Shown piece by piece: positions 9,650-21,174 of a DNA stretch of 64,000 nt. The translations under genes and the position numbers were made by a program. A model generated the notes under the pieces. It did no database searches and was not told where the DNA came from. It was given only the letters and a program-made list of their open reading frames with translations. The stretch comes from Typhlomys cinereus. Taxonomy: Eukaryota; Chordata; Mammalia; Rodentia; Platacanthomyidae. How positions within the stretch are numbered: position 1 is the stretch's first letter; every line of letters begins with the position of its first letter. The stretch lies in assembly GCA_023101885.1 (NCBI GenBank), contig JALPQD010000358.1:434001-498000 (forward strand), given 5' to 3'.

Positions 9650-10199
9650 CACCATGGGATGAGTCCTTCCTCATCCCATAGTGGCCTACAGGGCAGGTCA
9701 AGACTTAAGTCAACTATTAATTTCTTACAAATGTGTCCAGATAGTCAAGTTGGTTTCTGTAGCTAACTATCACACCAGTGGTACCTTTGTGGAGGAAAAC
9801 TCTCTCAGGAGGTGAAATTGACCACAGGAACCATTGTGAGGAACAATACTGTCAAGGGGAAAACGTCGATGGTAGCCAAGGACCCCATTGGGGTGACTTG
9901 TATTGGGCTGCACAGTATTTTCTGGAAATTCCCAAGCAGGCAGCTTTCCTCTCTGAGTGAGCGCCCCCTTCAATCAACTCTTAAGAAAAGGACAATGGCT
10001 TGCCCCTTTATTTATGCACAACTATCTCCTTCTGGACAGTAATCTTGCAATTAGTTTCCCTGGCCAATCAGAAAGCTATGGCTCCATGCAGCCCCATAGA
10101 TGCAACTGTGGTAAGACTTTTCCCTGGAAGCTATAGAAGACATCTATTCACCCTGGACAGGACACTGGTAACAGAATAAAGGGGAAAAAAAATCTTACT
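9650..10199. other. Unassigned DNA
   Basis: I see no gene. Short overlapping open frames at 9770-10042 lack recognisable domains. Confidence 0.35.
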
Positions 10200-10540
10200 A
10201 TGTCAAGTCTTGTTGAATAAACTAGTTACTTCATATAAATTGTTTGCAGATGTTAAAAGTAAAGAATTATTCACAGGAGCACAGATCACTCAAGGACAGC
10301 TGCATTACCAAAAACCCATTCCAGCTGCATCCATGAAGATCTCTATACACCTTATGGAGATGGCTAGGCTGGTGGAGTCTCCTTTCCCAAGTAATTATTA
10401 TTATTCACATAAAGTTGGGTGGGGAGAACCTAGAGACTCTTTTAAGCTTCCACTATCTGGCTCCTAAGCTTTACATGCTTCCTTCTTTCTCCCAGAAAGA
10501 AATGTTTCAATTTGAAGGAAATCACAACAATTCACCACCT
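10200..10540 (+). repeat. Unnamed dispersed repeat, copy A
   Basis: This stretch shares an ordered series of blocks with 13750-14100: TTATTCACAGGAGCACAGA, then AGCTGCATTACCAAAAA, then TCTCCC...GAAAGAAATGTTTCAA and GGAAATCAC. The copies are strongly diverged. I recall similar blocks as a common rodent dispersed repeat but cannot name the family. Confidence 0.5.
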
Positions 10541-10739
10541 CTTCTGACTCATATATTTCTGCTCCCTCTTCCGCAATGTTCCCTGAGCCTTGGAGGGGGT
10601 GATACCGAAATGTGATTATTTTCTTCATTCATTCTCAGGAGTGTGACTGTTTATGAATCTCTGCAGTACACCAACATTGTAAAAAGTTTTTTTTCTGACC
10701 AAATGAAGTTGACAGCTCCTGGGAATCTATGGACCTAAA

Positions 10740-11380
10740 CACAAGTGTTTAGAAGGTCAATTGACAGACTACATTTATTTAATAAAACAATCATAAGAGC
10801 CTCCTCAAAGGAGCTTATGACCTCCCCAGTCTGAGCTTTTGGTACTAGATATGAACTCCCTCCCATGGAATAGACCTGATATCCAGATGCAAAGCAATTG
10901 ATTGCACCCATAACAGCTGTAACACTGGTACGCCATTGAGAACATCTTGCCTGGCATGTTAATAGCATAGCATTCAGGATCCATAGACAAGCAGAGCCAT
11001 TGATGACAGATAATTGTCTCCCAGCAGCCTATGGTGGTGCTTCCTCTCACTGTGAAAGGCGGCCAACAGAAAAGACATTTCCTATTCAGTTCCATGTGAT
11101 TTCTCCATATCCTGCACCCAAAGCCTAGGGTACCATCAACAGTAGACATTTACCATCTACTTCTGGCATACAACCAATATGGCAATATCCTTTGTGGTTG
11201 TGGAACTCCCTGGGCCTTCCACACTGACAACTCACAGATAGGTGTCCCACCCCTGGTACTGGAATTTTCAACTCATCATCTTTATGACTTTCCCATTTAT
11301 GCAGAGCCTTCATTTGAACTCTTAATGTGTCTTTACTGCTCTTCGAGATGCCTTTACAAATCTTCAAAACCCTTAAAGTT
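10740..11380 (-). repeat. Possible old L1 3' UTR or similar repeat, antisense
   Basis: The segment with ATTGCACCCATAACAGCTGT and CCACACTGACAACTCACAGA resembles a diverged antisense rodent L1 (Lx-type) 3' UTR as I remember it. No tail is identifiable. A library search would be needed to name it. Confidence 0.35.
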
Positions 11381-11382
11381 TA

Positions 11383-11778
11383 GCTGTGGCACTATCGATT
11401 CAGGTGAACAAATTGGGACATGCCCCAAACATGTCCCAATAGAGGAACCATGCAGGCAGGGGGAAGAACAACCAATGAGAAGTGGCCATCTAACCTGCTT
11501 CTGCAATGGTCACCTAGTAAACAGCTTAATGATTGGTGGCTGTCCCTTGGAGCAGAGAGATGGCAACATCTGATTGGACCCCTGACCCTACATAAATTCA
11601 AACATTTCCTTAAATAAAATGAGTCTATAGCAACTCCTCCGCTGCCTGCTTCTCACCTGACTCCCGGGGTCTGTGGTGACTCCACACCACTCGCTCCTTT
11701 GTCTCAAGCCTTGAGGCTCCTGCTGACCTCCCCCCCCCCCCCCCCCCCCCGGCTGGCCCAGCAGGGATTCGGCAACAT
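11383..11778 (+). repeat. LTR-like unit
   Basis: Features of an LTR occur in order: start TGTGGCACTATC, CCAAT/ATTGG motifs (near 11471, 11531 and 11571), a TATA-like ACATAAATTC (11590-11599), the polyadenylation signal AATAAA (11614-11619), a CCCGGGGTCTGTGGTGACTCC-type U5 and an end at GGCAACA. CCAAT boxes followed by TATA suggest a gamma- or class I-type LTR. I find no partner LTR, target duplication or retroviral gene beside it, so it may be a solo LTR. Both boundaries are approximate. Confidence 0.5.
11730..11750. repeat. Poly(C) run, 21 bases
   Basis: An uninterrupted run of 21 C lies inside the U5-like part of the LTR-like unit. Runs of this length are prone to replication slippage and to miscounting in assemblies. 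Confidence 0.95.
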
Positions 11779-13689
11779 TTAGTTTCATAGAACAAAACCT
11801 TTTTTACTGAAGCACACTATCACCTCTGGGCTACTGTGCATCTCTGCACTGCAGAAATTCTCAGTGACCCCAGTTTTCACCACTTCACTTGGATCCACAA
11901 AGGGAAATAGGGCCACACACTAATCTGGTGTGCTTGTCTCTGGAATTATTTCCACAGTTATGACAGGCTCCATATAAGAACCAAGACCCCTATATTTGTA
12001 TCAGCCACACTTAGGTGCTGAAAGGGCCTCAAGCCATGCAAACAAATCTTCACCCCTCGTATACTTTTTTACAGGGAAGAAACACACAATATACTCTGGG
12101 TTGATAACTCTTCACCCAAGATATCCTTAGTCTTTTTCTCCCATGACCTATTATTCAGACTTTAAAGCCTTCTCAATGTTTACTAGCCCAGCATTTGAAC
12201 TTCTGTTATTTTTTCCCTAGAAGCTCCACTTCAATCAAATCTTGCAACATTTGCATTCTAATGACCTAGACTGACTCCTTTGCCTACTCTACCCTTATCC
12301 AATCCCTTTGTTTATACATTTTTTCATACCAGCTTTATATAACAGCAAAACCATTCAGCTATTGCAAACTTCTCCTACTTCATAAACATGTCACACCATA
12401 GAGCTCAATACAGTCACTAAAGACCCCTTTCAGTCCTGAGGGGACTGAACAATCAGCCCCTTTCATAGTTTTCCTGCAAACAGTTCTTGCTGGAATGGTG
12501 ACATCTCTCATGTTAGTGTCCATGGTAATGTTTTTCTTTGCTTCTTCTACTGTTTTATGCTGCTACACACACACATGGATCTCTCCCAGTGATAACCACT
12601 CAAGCATGACTACAGCCCCATTAGGAACCAGTTTCCCTGGAATTACCTCAGGTTCCAGCCTTTGTCTAGAGGGATTGGTGGCTCTATATGTTACTCAGTT
12701 TTCTCTCTTCCACAGCCCTCACACTGATCTCATAGACCCTCACATCAGCCCCCCCCCAGTCTCATGAGCCAGGATGTGAGAGTCTTTTTATTTAAAAGCA
12801 GTCCCCAATTCAAGCAGTTCAGACAAGAAATAGTCTCTTATTATAGTTTTTTTTTGTACTAGGCAATTATAAAAACTTCTATCTGCATGCTGAATCATGG
12901 ATTCTCCCTTCCTCTTCAGTAAAGGTCAGAGCAGCAGGGCATAGACCTGCAGGACATCTTCTGGTCTTCTGATTTGTTCTCTTCCTCTCTCTGTCCAGTT
13001 GTTTGAAATCCAGGAGAGGCTCTTTAGCATCTCTTTCCCTTACACCCAGCCTCCTCTAAAAAAACAGCACAGCTACACTTACATCTCTGCCTCCATTTTT
13101 CCAACTTGCCTTGCTAACTGAGAGTCTAAATCAGAAGGTAGCAGCCATGTGTCCTCCCCCCATTGTAATTCTCCCCTACACTGGCAAGATCTGGGCAGAA
13201 AGTTCCGATTCAGTTTTATGTTAAGGGTCCACTAAGAACCGACCTATGTAACCTTCTTACAGTCTTCTCTTATGTGTCAATTTTAGAGATCATTATATAT
13301 CCTGTGGTCCAACAACAGTTTTAGAGGTCTACCTACACTTGTATGGCACAACCTATTTATCAAGAAGGCATACCACCCTCTGCCAAGTAAAGGAAGCTTG
13401 CAACGTTGGGATTCCCTCATCCCCTACTCCCACAAAGAAAGGAAAGGGTGCTCCATTTAGACAGTGGTCTTGGCTGCATGTGCTATACTCATCACAGGGA
13501 AACAGCAATCGTCATTGCAACAAGAAAGAACACCATGCTATATCAACTGTAGAAAGAGAGCCATATCACGATTGCCCCTATAGATACTCCTCCATCACAT
13601 GGATGAGACTCAGTTGCATGGCTCAGCATCCATTGCGACCACCCTCCCCAACTCATTTTTGATCTGATCACTCCCTATTTAGACACCAA
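11779..13689. other. Unassigned DNA
   Basis: Nearly 2 kb without a recognisable gene. An open frame at 12495-12767 starts with a hydrophobic stretch (SLMLVSMVMFFFA), but it shows no family motif or splice context. Retroviral internal sequence was looked for because of the adjacent LTR-like unit, and none was seen. Confidence 0.4.
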
Positions 13690-14110
13690 TTATGTGGCAT
13701 GACTTTTCCTGCAGAGACATGAAAACAGGCTGTTCACCACACAAGAGGAGTCCGTGACAGATCAAATAAACAATTCCACCCATGCCCAGATCAGGAAACT
13801 GGTGAGGTTATGGGGGCTACTTAAGGGAATAAAAGTGAGAGATTATTTACAGGAGCACAGAAGGCCCAAAGAAAGCTGTATCACCAAAAAACTCCACTCC
13901 AAATGGGATTATGATCACACACAAAAACTGCATCCCTGAGGTACCGTGCATAACTTGCAGACAACTTGGCTCATCTGGTAAAGTCTCTATTCACCAGCAG
14001 TTGTTACTGTCTGCAAGTTTTGTCCTGTATCTGATATAAACCTCTCTTCTCCCTCCAGGAGGGAATATTTCAACTTTGAGGAAATCACTAAACAACTCAG
14101 ATCCCATTCT
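13690..14110 (+). repeat. Unnamed dispersed repeat, copy B
   Basis: It carries the same ordered blocks as 10200-10540: TTATTTACAGGAGCACAGA, AGCTGTATCACCAAAAAACT, then TTCTCCCTCCAGGAGGGAAT and GGAAATCACT. AATAAACAATTC lies at the left. Copies A and B are about 3.5 kb apart in the same orientation, with the LTR-like unit between them. Confidence 0.5.
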
Positions 14111-14284
14111 TTTTTAACAAAAAACATGAAACACAGTGTATTCCAGATAACTTAAGGGAGAAAAACCATGAAGGTGCACTAATAACCATATGGACTAGAA
14201 GGAAATAACCTTATTCTGACCAACATCAATAAGCCTTTTCCTTCCAGCCTTCTTTTATTTTATTTATATATTTATTTATTTAGT

Positions 14285-14525
14285 GTATATGTGTGTGTGT
14301 ACATTATGTTTCTCTGTGTAATCAAGGGTGACTTGGGAATCATCCTAGATTTATTCTATTTCTTTTGCTTTGCTCTGGGGTTTCCCAGGTTCTACCCACA
14401 AGGGTCAGAAATGCATACCTCTACCATTTCTACCTGGCATTTTTTTACATGGGACCTGAGGTCCAGACTCAAGACCTTCTGCTTTCCAGACAAAGTCATA
14501 ACTCTTGAGCCATCTCTCCAGCCCC
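14285..14525 (-). mobile_element. tRNA-derived SINE, antisense, old copy
   Basis: On the minus strand it starts GGGGCTGGAGAGATGGCTCA, continues with the tRNA-like head, TTGAGTCTGGACCTCAGGTC (decayed B-box region), and ends with a short CA-rich tract. It is the same family as 9141-9396. Confidence 0.8.
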
Positions 14526-14669
14526 AGGTGTCACTTTTAATCTCAAAAAAGGATAATACCTTTATACTCAGGGCTATCTTATTGGCCTAAGGACTAACAA
14601 TTTTTGACATGTTGGTGACATAATTTTTAGAAGAAAAACTAAAACAGTGCTCCTTTTCATTTGATTTGT

Positions 14670-14755
14670 TGGGACAGGGTCTCACAGAGCACTGGCTCTC
14701 CTCTAATTCCCTATGCAGTTCATGAGGAACCTAAGCTCCTGATCCTCCTGCTTCT
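14670..14755 (-). mobile_element. B1-like SINE fragment, antisense
   Basis: The plus strand reads TTGGGACAGGGTCTCACAGA, then TGATCCTCCTGCTTCTATTC. This is the reverse of the 7SL-derived B1/Alu-type body. It is short and diverged, and no tail or duplication is visible. Confidence 0.6.
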
Positions 14756-15639
14756 ATTCTGGAAAGAGCTCATTTTGTAAATGCCATGTTCTTGCCTTTG
14801 CAGAGACCTTTTGGCTTTGGCTTTGAGCTACTGCCCTCCCCTAAGGCTAGGAGCTGAGTAGCTCAAGTTTGTGCACTGTGGGATATGGTTGTCCATCCAA
14901 AGGCCTGCTAAAGCTGGAGGCTCAGATGACAGAAGGTATTATCTTCAGAAAAGCATGTGAAGGAGAGAGTTCAAGCCTTCCCTTGACCGGACCACACCAT
15001 GCAGGGACATAGTCATGTTATGGTGAAGCCCTGTATCTCCAGACACACTCTAGCCTAAGCTGGCCAACCTCCAGAATAACAATAATCAGTTCTTTTCTTT
15101 ATACATTACCCAAACAAAAGCTCTTTGTTGGAGATCAGGAAAAGATGCCTGGATATGGATCCATCTCCCATCCCTCTAGGAAGAATGTTTTTGCTGTGTA
15201 GTATTGTTGGGCTACCTGCAGGATCAGGATGTCAAAAAGAAACTTCAGACAGACTCTTTGCAGGGAGCAACTCCATGCAAAATGAAGGCACTGCACATAA
15301 GGCCATCAAGGAGAAAACATCTTGGTGGATGTCAAAAGATATGTCAAACTCATTGAATTAAGCCTTGTCAGGAAAGTTGGCACTAAACAGAATCTGAAAG
15401 ATCCATGTCACCTTCCTTACTGATTGGAGGCACAGGCAACTGGCCTCCAGAGCCTGGGGGTATTTCTACATGTCACAGGGACTGGATGCCTGATGTTCCA
15501 AGCAATAGTCCTTTGCTTATCATGACACCAGTGAGAGGATTACAGTAGGGTATATTTCTTTCCATCCATGGTTCAACTACAGTGTGGAACATTCAGAAGC
15601 ACCTTCTGTGTAGACACTCACCAGCAACCTAAGTCCTCA
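14756..15639. other. Unassigned DNA
   Basis: I see no gene. A 78-residue open frame at 15125-15361 has no recognisable features. Confidence 0.35.
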
Positions 15640-15775
15640 TACATGTGATTTAACAAACTCATAGAGAAAGACCTCATGTTCAAGCATCACTCACCCCTAG
15701 GGATCGGCTTTGACCACTCCATGCCAAACCCATGCAGTGAGGTGCTGCAATGACCCCTACATCTGATTCCCCTGC
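15640..15775 (+). repeat. Unnamed repeat, copy 1 of a diverged pair
   Basis: Blocks such as CTCACCCCTAGGGATCGGCT and CCCATGCAGTGAGGTGCT recur in order at 16655-16765, about 1 kb away and in the same orientation. The family is unknown. Confidence 0.55.
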
Positions 15776-16654
15776 CTTCCCTCTCTTCTAAGGAGGAAAA
15801 GCCTGCTTGCTCCACTTTTCCCTTGCCTCCTACATACGGTTGCCTAAGAATGACACACAGTCAAAGAAAAATGATGACAGAAGTTGCAGTATGGTCACCA
15901 CCAGAATAAATAGGACACACCACCCTCACAACTCGTCCTGCTCAGTGTGGTCCTGTGACTTCTCATTCATACATAGAAGTTTTGGAGAGACAGAGCAACA
16001 CATCCTCACAGGGTGTCATCTGAATACCACAGGTGGCATACTCCACATAGAAAGAAGCACAACTTAATGGGACAGATTATCTGAGAGGTATTTCCCCAAG
16101 GAGGTACCCCCAGAATATAGCCAACCACAAAAATAATTTGTCTCCCCAGAATATGCCACCTGAAAAGAATTTCTTCAGGGAGTTATCCCTGCATATGGCC
16201 AGGACTGATACACATAAGAAAGACAGGAGCTTGTGTCCCACCCACGACACATCTCCCGAACAAAATTTCAACAGTGGCCAATCCCAGCATGTGACCACCA
16301 CCTGTACCTGCATCGTATGGCAGGGCTGAGAGGAAGAAATGAAGAATATTGTGAATCATTTAAAACTATGCTGCTGACTTCCAGATCAAAAGAGAAGTCA
16401 TGTTTCCCACAAGACTGAATCTAATGAAAGGTGAGGAAAGTATTGTTGCACAGGACACCAAGTAGGTAGGGTTCCCAAGATGCACGACTGCATTTTAACT
16501 AGGCTTTTTTTCAATGTTCTTTGCACCTAACAAAAATAATTCCACCCACTTATGGGTAGAAGTCAGTGACTTAATGTGTTATGATACACAACCAAGCTCA
16601 TCATAGCTATAGTATAACCCTCATGATACTAAGTTGCCTTTATAAGGAAAAAAA
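15776..16654. other. Unassigned DNA
   Basis: Between the two repeat copies there is no recognisable gene. The part at 16080-16320 contains loosely repeated phrases (for example AATATGCCACC, AATATAGCCAACC, CATATGGCCAGG), which may be very old internal repetition. Confidence 0.35.
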
Positions 16655-16765
16655 ATTCAACAAAGTCATAGAAACGGACCTCAACACTCACCCATAGGGG
16701 ACAGCTCTGACCATCAAACCCATGCAGTGAGGTGCTACCATGACCCATGCATCTGTCCCTCAGAA
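16655..16765 (+). repeat. Unnamed repeat, copy 2 of a diverged pair
   Basis: It matches 15640-15775 in order: GTCATAGAAACGGACCTCAA, CTCACCCATAGGGGACAGCT and CCCATGCAGTGAGGTGCTAC. The two copies could be an LTR pair, a tandem duplication or two insertions of one family. Confidence 0.55.
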
Positions 16766-17899
16766 GAATCAGTCCCACAGTACCCCCTTATGAGGAATCA
16801 GAGGATGGAACCAGAGGTCAGGGAGGAAAAGGAGACGGCAAAGGAAAATAAATGTTTCAATAGCTGGAAGGAAGGAGGAAGTGGTGTGTGGAGACCCAGA
16901 AGTCAAGAACAAGTTGTGAATATTTGAAAGTTATTGAACGTGCCTTACATGTGTCTTTTTCTGTGTTTAATTGGTGAGGGGGAAAGTGCCCAGGTCTGTG
17001 ACTGAGTCACAAGGTGGACACTGTTCCAGGATGGACTCAAAGCAGCCACAGGAGGACATCCATGAGACAGCAAGTCTATATGTGGAGTCCATAGGTCTCT
17101 ATTCAGTATAGGATGTATACAGACCATCTGGGGCTCATCCACAGGAAATCCCAATCATGGGAAAATGTGGTCATGATATGGATATGGTTTGGCCAAGGAC
17201 TCTTGGGTCCTGATGTTGGTGTAACTCTCCTGCCAAGATTTTCTGTCCCCTGGAATAAAGAGCATGGACAAAATCTCTTTTTCCCCTAAAGTTGGGTCAA
17301 CATTACAGCTGTGAAGTTAAGCAATTAAGATAGATATCACATCAATATGTATTTACAAGATCACATTTGCAACAGAATTTATTTTTGACCTTTGAATCAT
17401 TCATTATTTTTGTATTTTTCATGGAGGAAATGTAATAAAATCTTCAGAACAAAGAACTTTTTATCAAGTCTGTGCTTGAACTTTGACATCCTTTCACTAA
17501 AGAACTGGGTGGTATATTGAGGATGACTCCCAATTCCTTTGGTCTCTATATCCAGGCACACATTTGCACATACAATCACACACATACACATACTTATACA
17601 CATCTACATACAGAGAAATATTCATAAGTGTTTGTATATATATACATACACTTGAAAAAGAAAAGCAAATGAAAAGAAATTAAGATGAAGGGCATTAACA
17701 TTTCAGGTGTGTTTTAAAAGAATCCATCATAAACAATGACTCTTATCTTGAGTCCTGAGTTTAGAAGCTCAAGATTCAGGTGTCTATTAAGTGTTCATAA
17801 GAACACTTGCAAACTTGGAATCTTCTCGGCAACTGTTCTTGAATAAAAAGACTTGCTAGATACTCAGGCACATGCCATAAAAGGCAACCCAGATTTTCA
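16766..17899. other. Unassigned DNA
   Basis: I see no gene. The part at 17570-17660 is rich in CA and TA dinucleotides. Confidence 0.35.
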
Positions 17900-18040
17900 T
17901 GTCAGTCTCCACAATCTAAAATGTTTGGGAAAGTCATGGCACCTTTAGGAGGTAGAGCCTTGCAGGAGAAAGACAGTCAAAGGGAGTGGGTCTTGAGGTA
18001 GATTAGTCCCACTGTGCTTCCAGGAGAATTCTGCTCTATT
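17900..18040 (+). repeat. MaLR-like LTR fragment
   Basis: GTCATGGCACCTTTAGGAGG, TAGAGCCTTGCAGGAGAAAG and GGTCTTGAGGTAGATTAGTC align with the middle of the solo LTR at 718-1068. Both ends are missing. Confidence 0.6.
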
Positions 18041-18267
18041 TTGTGGCAATCTAGGGATAACCAGAACACAGTGACTCAAAGCAACAGAACCAGGAGCCAC
18101 AGAGCCAAAGACTCATGAGGTTAAGGTGGTGGTAGATGGCCACGAAGGTCAGCAGGAAATTATTGAGTTCAGCAAAAGTATTTTAATAAACTTGATTAAG
18201 ACACTCTGTGTAGGAAATGACTTTCCTCTGAACCTGGATATTGACAGACATCTTGGGGTCTACTTAA

Positions 18268-18583
18268 TGTGGAGAGAGCTTCAGGAGAAAATAAAATTAA
18301 CTTTTAAAAGTAAACCTATTAAAATAACAAATGATTTTTCAATGGAAACAGTTAAAGCAAGAAGAGCTTGGAGAGCCATACTTCAAGTATTTAATGAGCA
18401 AAAATGTCAACCCAAGCTGATATGCCCAGCAAAACTATCAGTTATGATCGAGGGGGAAAGAAAAATTTTCCACCATAAAGAAAAACTTGAAGGCTTAAAT
18501 GACCACCAAACCAGGCCTTCAAAAAATGCTAGAAAAGACACTCAGGCTTGAAGTAAAGAATAAACATATCTAGGAGGACAGAA
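18268..18583 (+). pseudogene. L1 ORF1 C-terminal fragment (copy 1)
   Basis: ORF1 encodes the RNA-binding chaperone of L1. The part kept is the C-terminal domain with KPIKITNDFS, then the RRAWRAILQVFNEQKCQP block, found in every copy in the window. About 52 upstream residues of the open frame are unrelated flanking sequence fused by the truncation. The frame ends earlier than in other copies after a small shift near 18500. Confidence 0.85.
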
Positions 18584-18649
18584 GGGACGTATAATACCAC
18601 CAAAACCTCCAAGCTAAATAATACGCTTGTGAAAGCCATTAAACACAAA

Positions 18650-20922
18650 AAGTCTCAAAATTAAAAGCAATTTCTCCATTATACCACTAAATGTCAATGG
18701 AATTAGCTCACCAATCAAAAAACACAGGTTATCAACATGGATTAGAAATCACAACCCATCCATCTGCTGCTTTCAGGAAGCACATCCTACCCTAAAAATT
18801 GGCACATTCAAAAAGTAAAGGGCTAGTCAGAAATTCTTTAAGATAAAGGAACCAGGAAACAAGCAGGGATATCAATTATGTTATCTGAAAAAGTGGACTT
18901 CAAATTAAAAAAAATCATAAGAGACACAGAAGGACACTACATTTTAGTCACAGGTACAATTCACCAGGAAGACTTCACAATACTGAACACATATGCACTT
19001 AATATGGGCTCCTCCACATTCAGTAAGCAATGTCTAAAGAAACGAATCATTTTCAAAATGAGAATACTCTCAGATTCCAACGTGGGATAGATCAACAGAC
19101 CCAAAACTTGATAGAGAAAAGTTTGAACTTAATTAAACACTTACTGAAATGGACTGTACAAATTCTATTGAGCATTTCATCTATGCACCAAAGGAGATAC
19201 ATTTTTCTCAGCAGCCCACAGAATATTCTCCAAAATTGACCATATATTGGGCCATAAAATGAATCTTCACATATACAGGAAAGTTGAAATTTTAGTGTGT
19301 AACCGATCAGACCACAATGGTTAAAAGCTTGACATCCGCAACACACACAAAAAGGCAGAAAATATACTAACTCTTGGAAACAAAACACTATGATGCTGAA
19401 TGACAATTGGGTTCAGGAATAAATCATAAAAGAAATTCAAGATTTCCTAGAAGAGAATGATAATGAAAATACAACATATCAAAATCTCTGGGACATTATA
19501 AAAACCATCCTAAGAGGTAAGTTTATAGCTCTTAATGCCTATATCAAAAAATAGAAACATCTCAAATAAATAACTTAACAATGCAGCATAAAGCTTTAGA
19601 GACACAAGAGTAATCCAATTCCAAAAGCGGTAGAAGAGAAGAGATTAGCAAAACCAGGGGAGATAAATCCGAAATTATGATAAAGAAAATGACACAAGAA
19701 TCAACCATTGGAAAACCTGGTTCTTTGAAAAAATCAGTAAGATTGATATACCCCTATGTAAATTAACCAAAATCAAGAGAGAGGAAACCCACATTAATAA
19801 AATAAGAAATGAAAATGGAGTTTTCATTACTATCGATACCAAAGAAATTCAGAGAATTTTAAGGTCATATTTTAAACACTTATACTTCATGAAATTTGGT
19901 AACACCAAAGAAATGGATGAATTTCTAAGTAAGCACAACTTATATAAGTTGAATCAGGAAGTTTTGAACTATTTAAATAGTCCTAAAACATATGAGCTAA
20001 AGGATGAAGTAATCTCAAATCTTCCCACCAAAAAACATCCTGGACCAGATGGGTTCAGCACAGAATTCTATCAGACATTTAAGGAACAAATAACACCAAT
20101 ACTCCTTAAACAGTTCCATCAAATTGCAAAGGAAAGAACACTGCCAAATTCTTTCTATGATGCTAATATTATACTAATCTCAAAACCTAATGAAGATACA
20201 CTTCAAAAAGAAAACTATAAGCCAGTGTGTTTGATGAACACAGATGCAAAGCTTCTCAACAAAAACTTAGCAAATCAGATTCAAAACACATATCAAAAAA
20301 TCATTCACTGTGATCAAGTAGGCTTTATCCCAGGCACGAAAGGTTCATTTAACATAGGCAAATCAGTAAGTGCAATCCATCATATATACCAATCCAAGAC
20401 CACATGATAAACTCTATAGATGCAGAAATAAGTTTTGATATGATTCAATATCCTTTATTATCAAAAAGCTAGAACAGTTGGAATGAAAGGAACCTTTATC
20501 AACATAAAAAAATCTGTATACAAGCCAACAGCAAGGATTGTACTCAATGGGGAAAAACGTTAAGCATTCCTGCTTCCAACAGGAGCTAGACAAGGCTGTC
20601 CACTCTCACCACATCTATTCAGTATTGTATTTGAAGTCTTAGCTGGAGTCATAATTCAAGAGAGGGAGATAAAAGGGATTCAAATCGGCAAGGAAGAAGT
20701 CAAGATATCTCTATTTGCAGATGACATGATTGTATACTTGAGTGATCCTAAAAACTCCACCAGGAAAATCCTGGAACTAATATGGAAGTTCAGCAGTGGG
20801 GCAGGTTACAAAACAAACTTGCAAAAATCAGTGTCCTTCCTATATGACAAGGATGAAAAAAGTGAAAAAGACCTAAGAGAAACAATCCCATTTAGTATAA
20901 CACTTAAAAAAAATGAAATACC
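18650..20922 (+). pseudogene. L1 ORF2 fragment (copy 1)
   Basis: ORF2 encodes endonuclease plus reverse transcriptase. The start codon is lost: AAAAAGTCTC stands where others have AAAATGTCTG or AAAATGTCCAG. The endonuclease part is full of stops. The RT part has an open stretch at 19889-20407 ([14 protein letters not shown]) and keeps the catalytic FADD motif near 20716-20727. The C-terminal third is missing because the element stops at 20922. Confidence 0.85.
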
Positions 20923-21158
20923 GGGGCTGGAGAGGTGGCTCAGGAGTTAAGCCTCCACCTTGCAGGCTGAAGTTCCTGAGTTTGGTTCCCAGATCCCACG
21001 TATAGATGCCAGGCGGAAGCCCCGGGGCAGAAGGAGGTGGAGGCGTCCATGGTGGTTCGTGAATTCGTCCGTGGTTCTACACACACACACACACACAGAG
21101 ACACACATGCGCACATGCACACAGTTGAATAAATAATAATAATAATAATAAAAATTTT
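20923..21158 (+). mobile_element. Young B2-like SINE, short form
   Basis: It begins GGGGCTGGAGAGGTGGCTCA, has the tRNA-like A- and B-box regions, ATCCCACGTATAGATGCC, a GGCAGAAGGAGGTGGAGGCG segment, (CA)n and an AATAAATAATAAT tail. A 16-bp target duplication, AAAAAAATGAAATACC, flanks it (20907-20922 and 21159-21174). It lacks the roughly 48-bp GGCCTG...GTGAATC segment present in the copies at 28696 and 30835. No T-run terminator of RNA polymerase III is visible inside. Confidence 0.92.
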
Positions 21159-21174
21159 AAAAAAATGAAATACC

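Larger units (their letters stand above)
18268..20922 (+). mobile_element. L1 copy 1, truncated at both ends
   Basis: It contains the C-terminal part of ORF1, the inter-ORF spacer and ORF2 up to about two thirds of its length. It stops at AAATGAAATACC, where other copies continue TTGGTATAAACC. A SINE sits at that end and another L1 5' UTR follows at 21175. Many substitutions make it the most decayed of the three plus-strand copies. Confidence 0.88.

Noticed and set aside
9770..10042. Three overlapping open frames on both strands, considered as a small gene or retroviral remnant
   Set aside because: No recognisable residues of gag, pol or env, and no codon pattern favouring one frame.
12495..12767. 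Small protein with a hydrophobic N-terminus
   Set aside because: No conserved motif, splice signals or neighbours support it. A chance open frame of this size is expected.
15640..16765. Repeats considered as a CRISPR-like array
   Set aside because: Only two diverged copies, too long and too far apart; this is vertebrate DNA.
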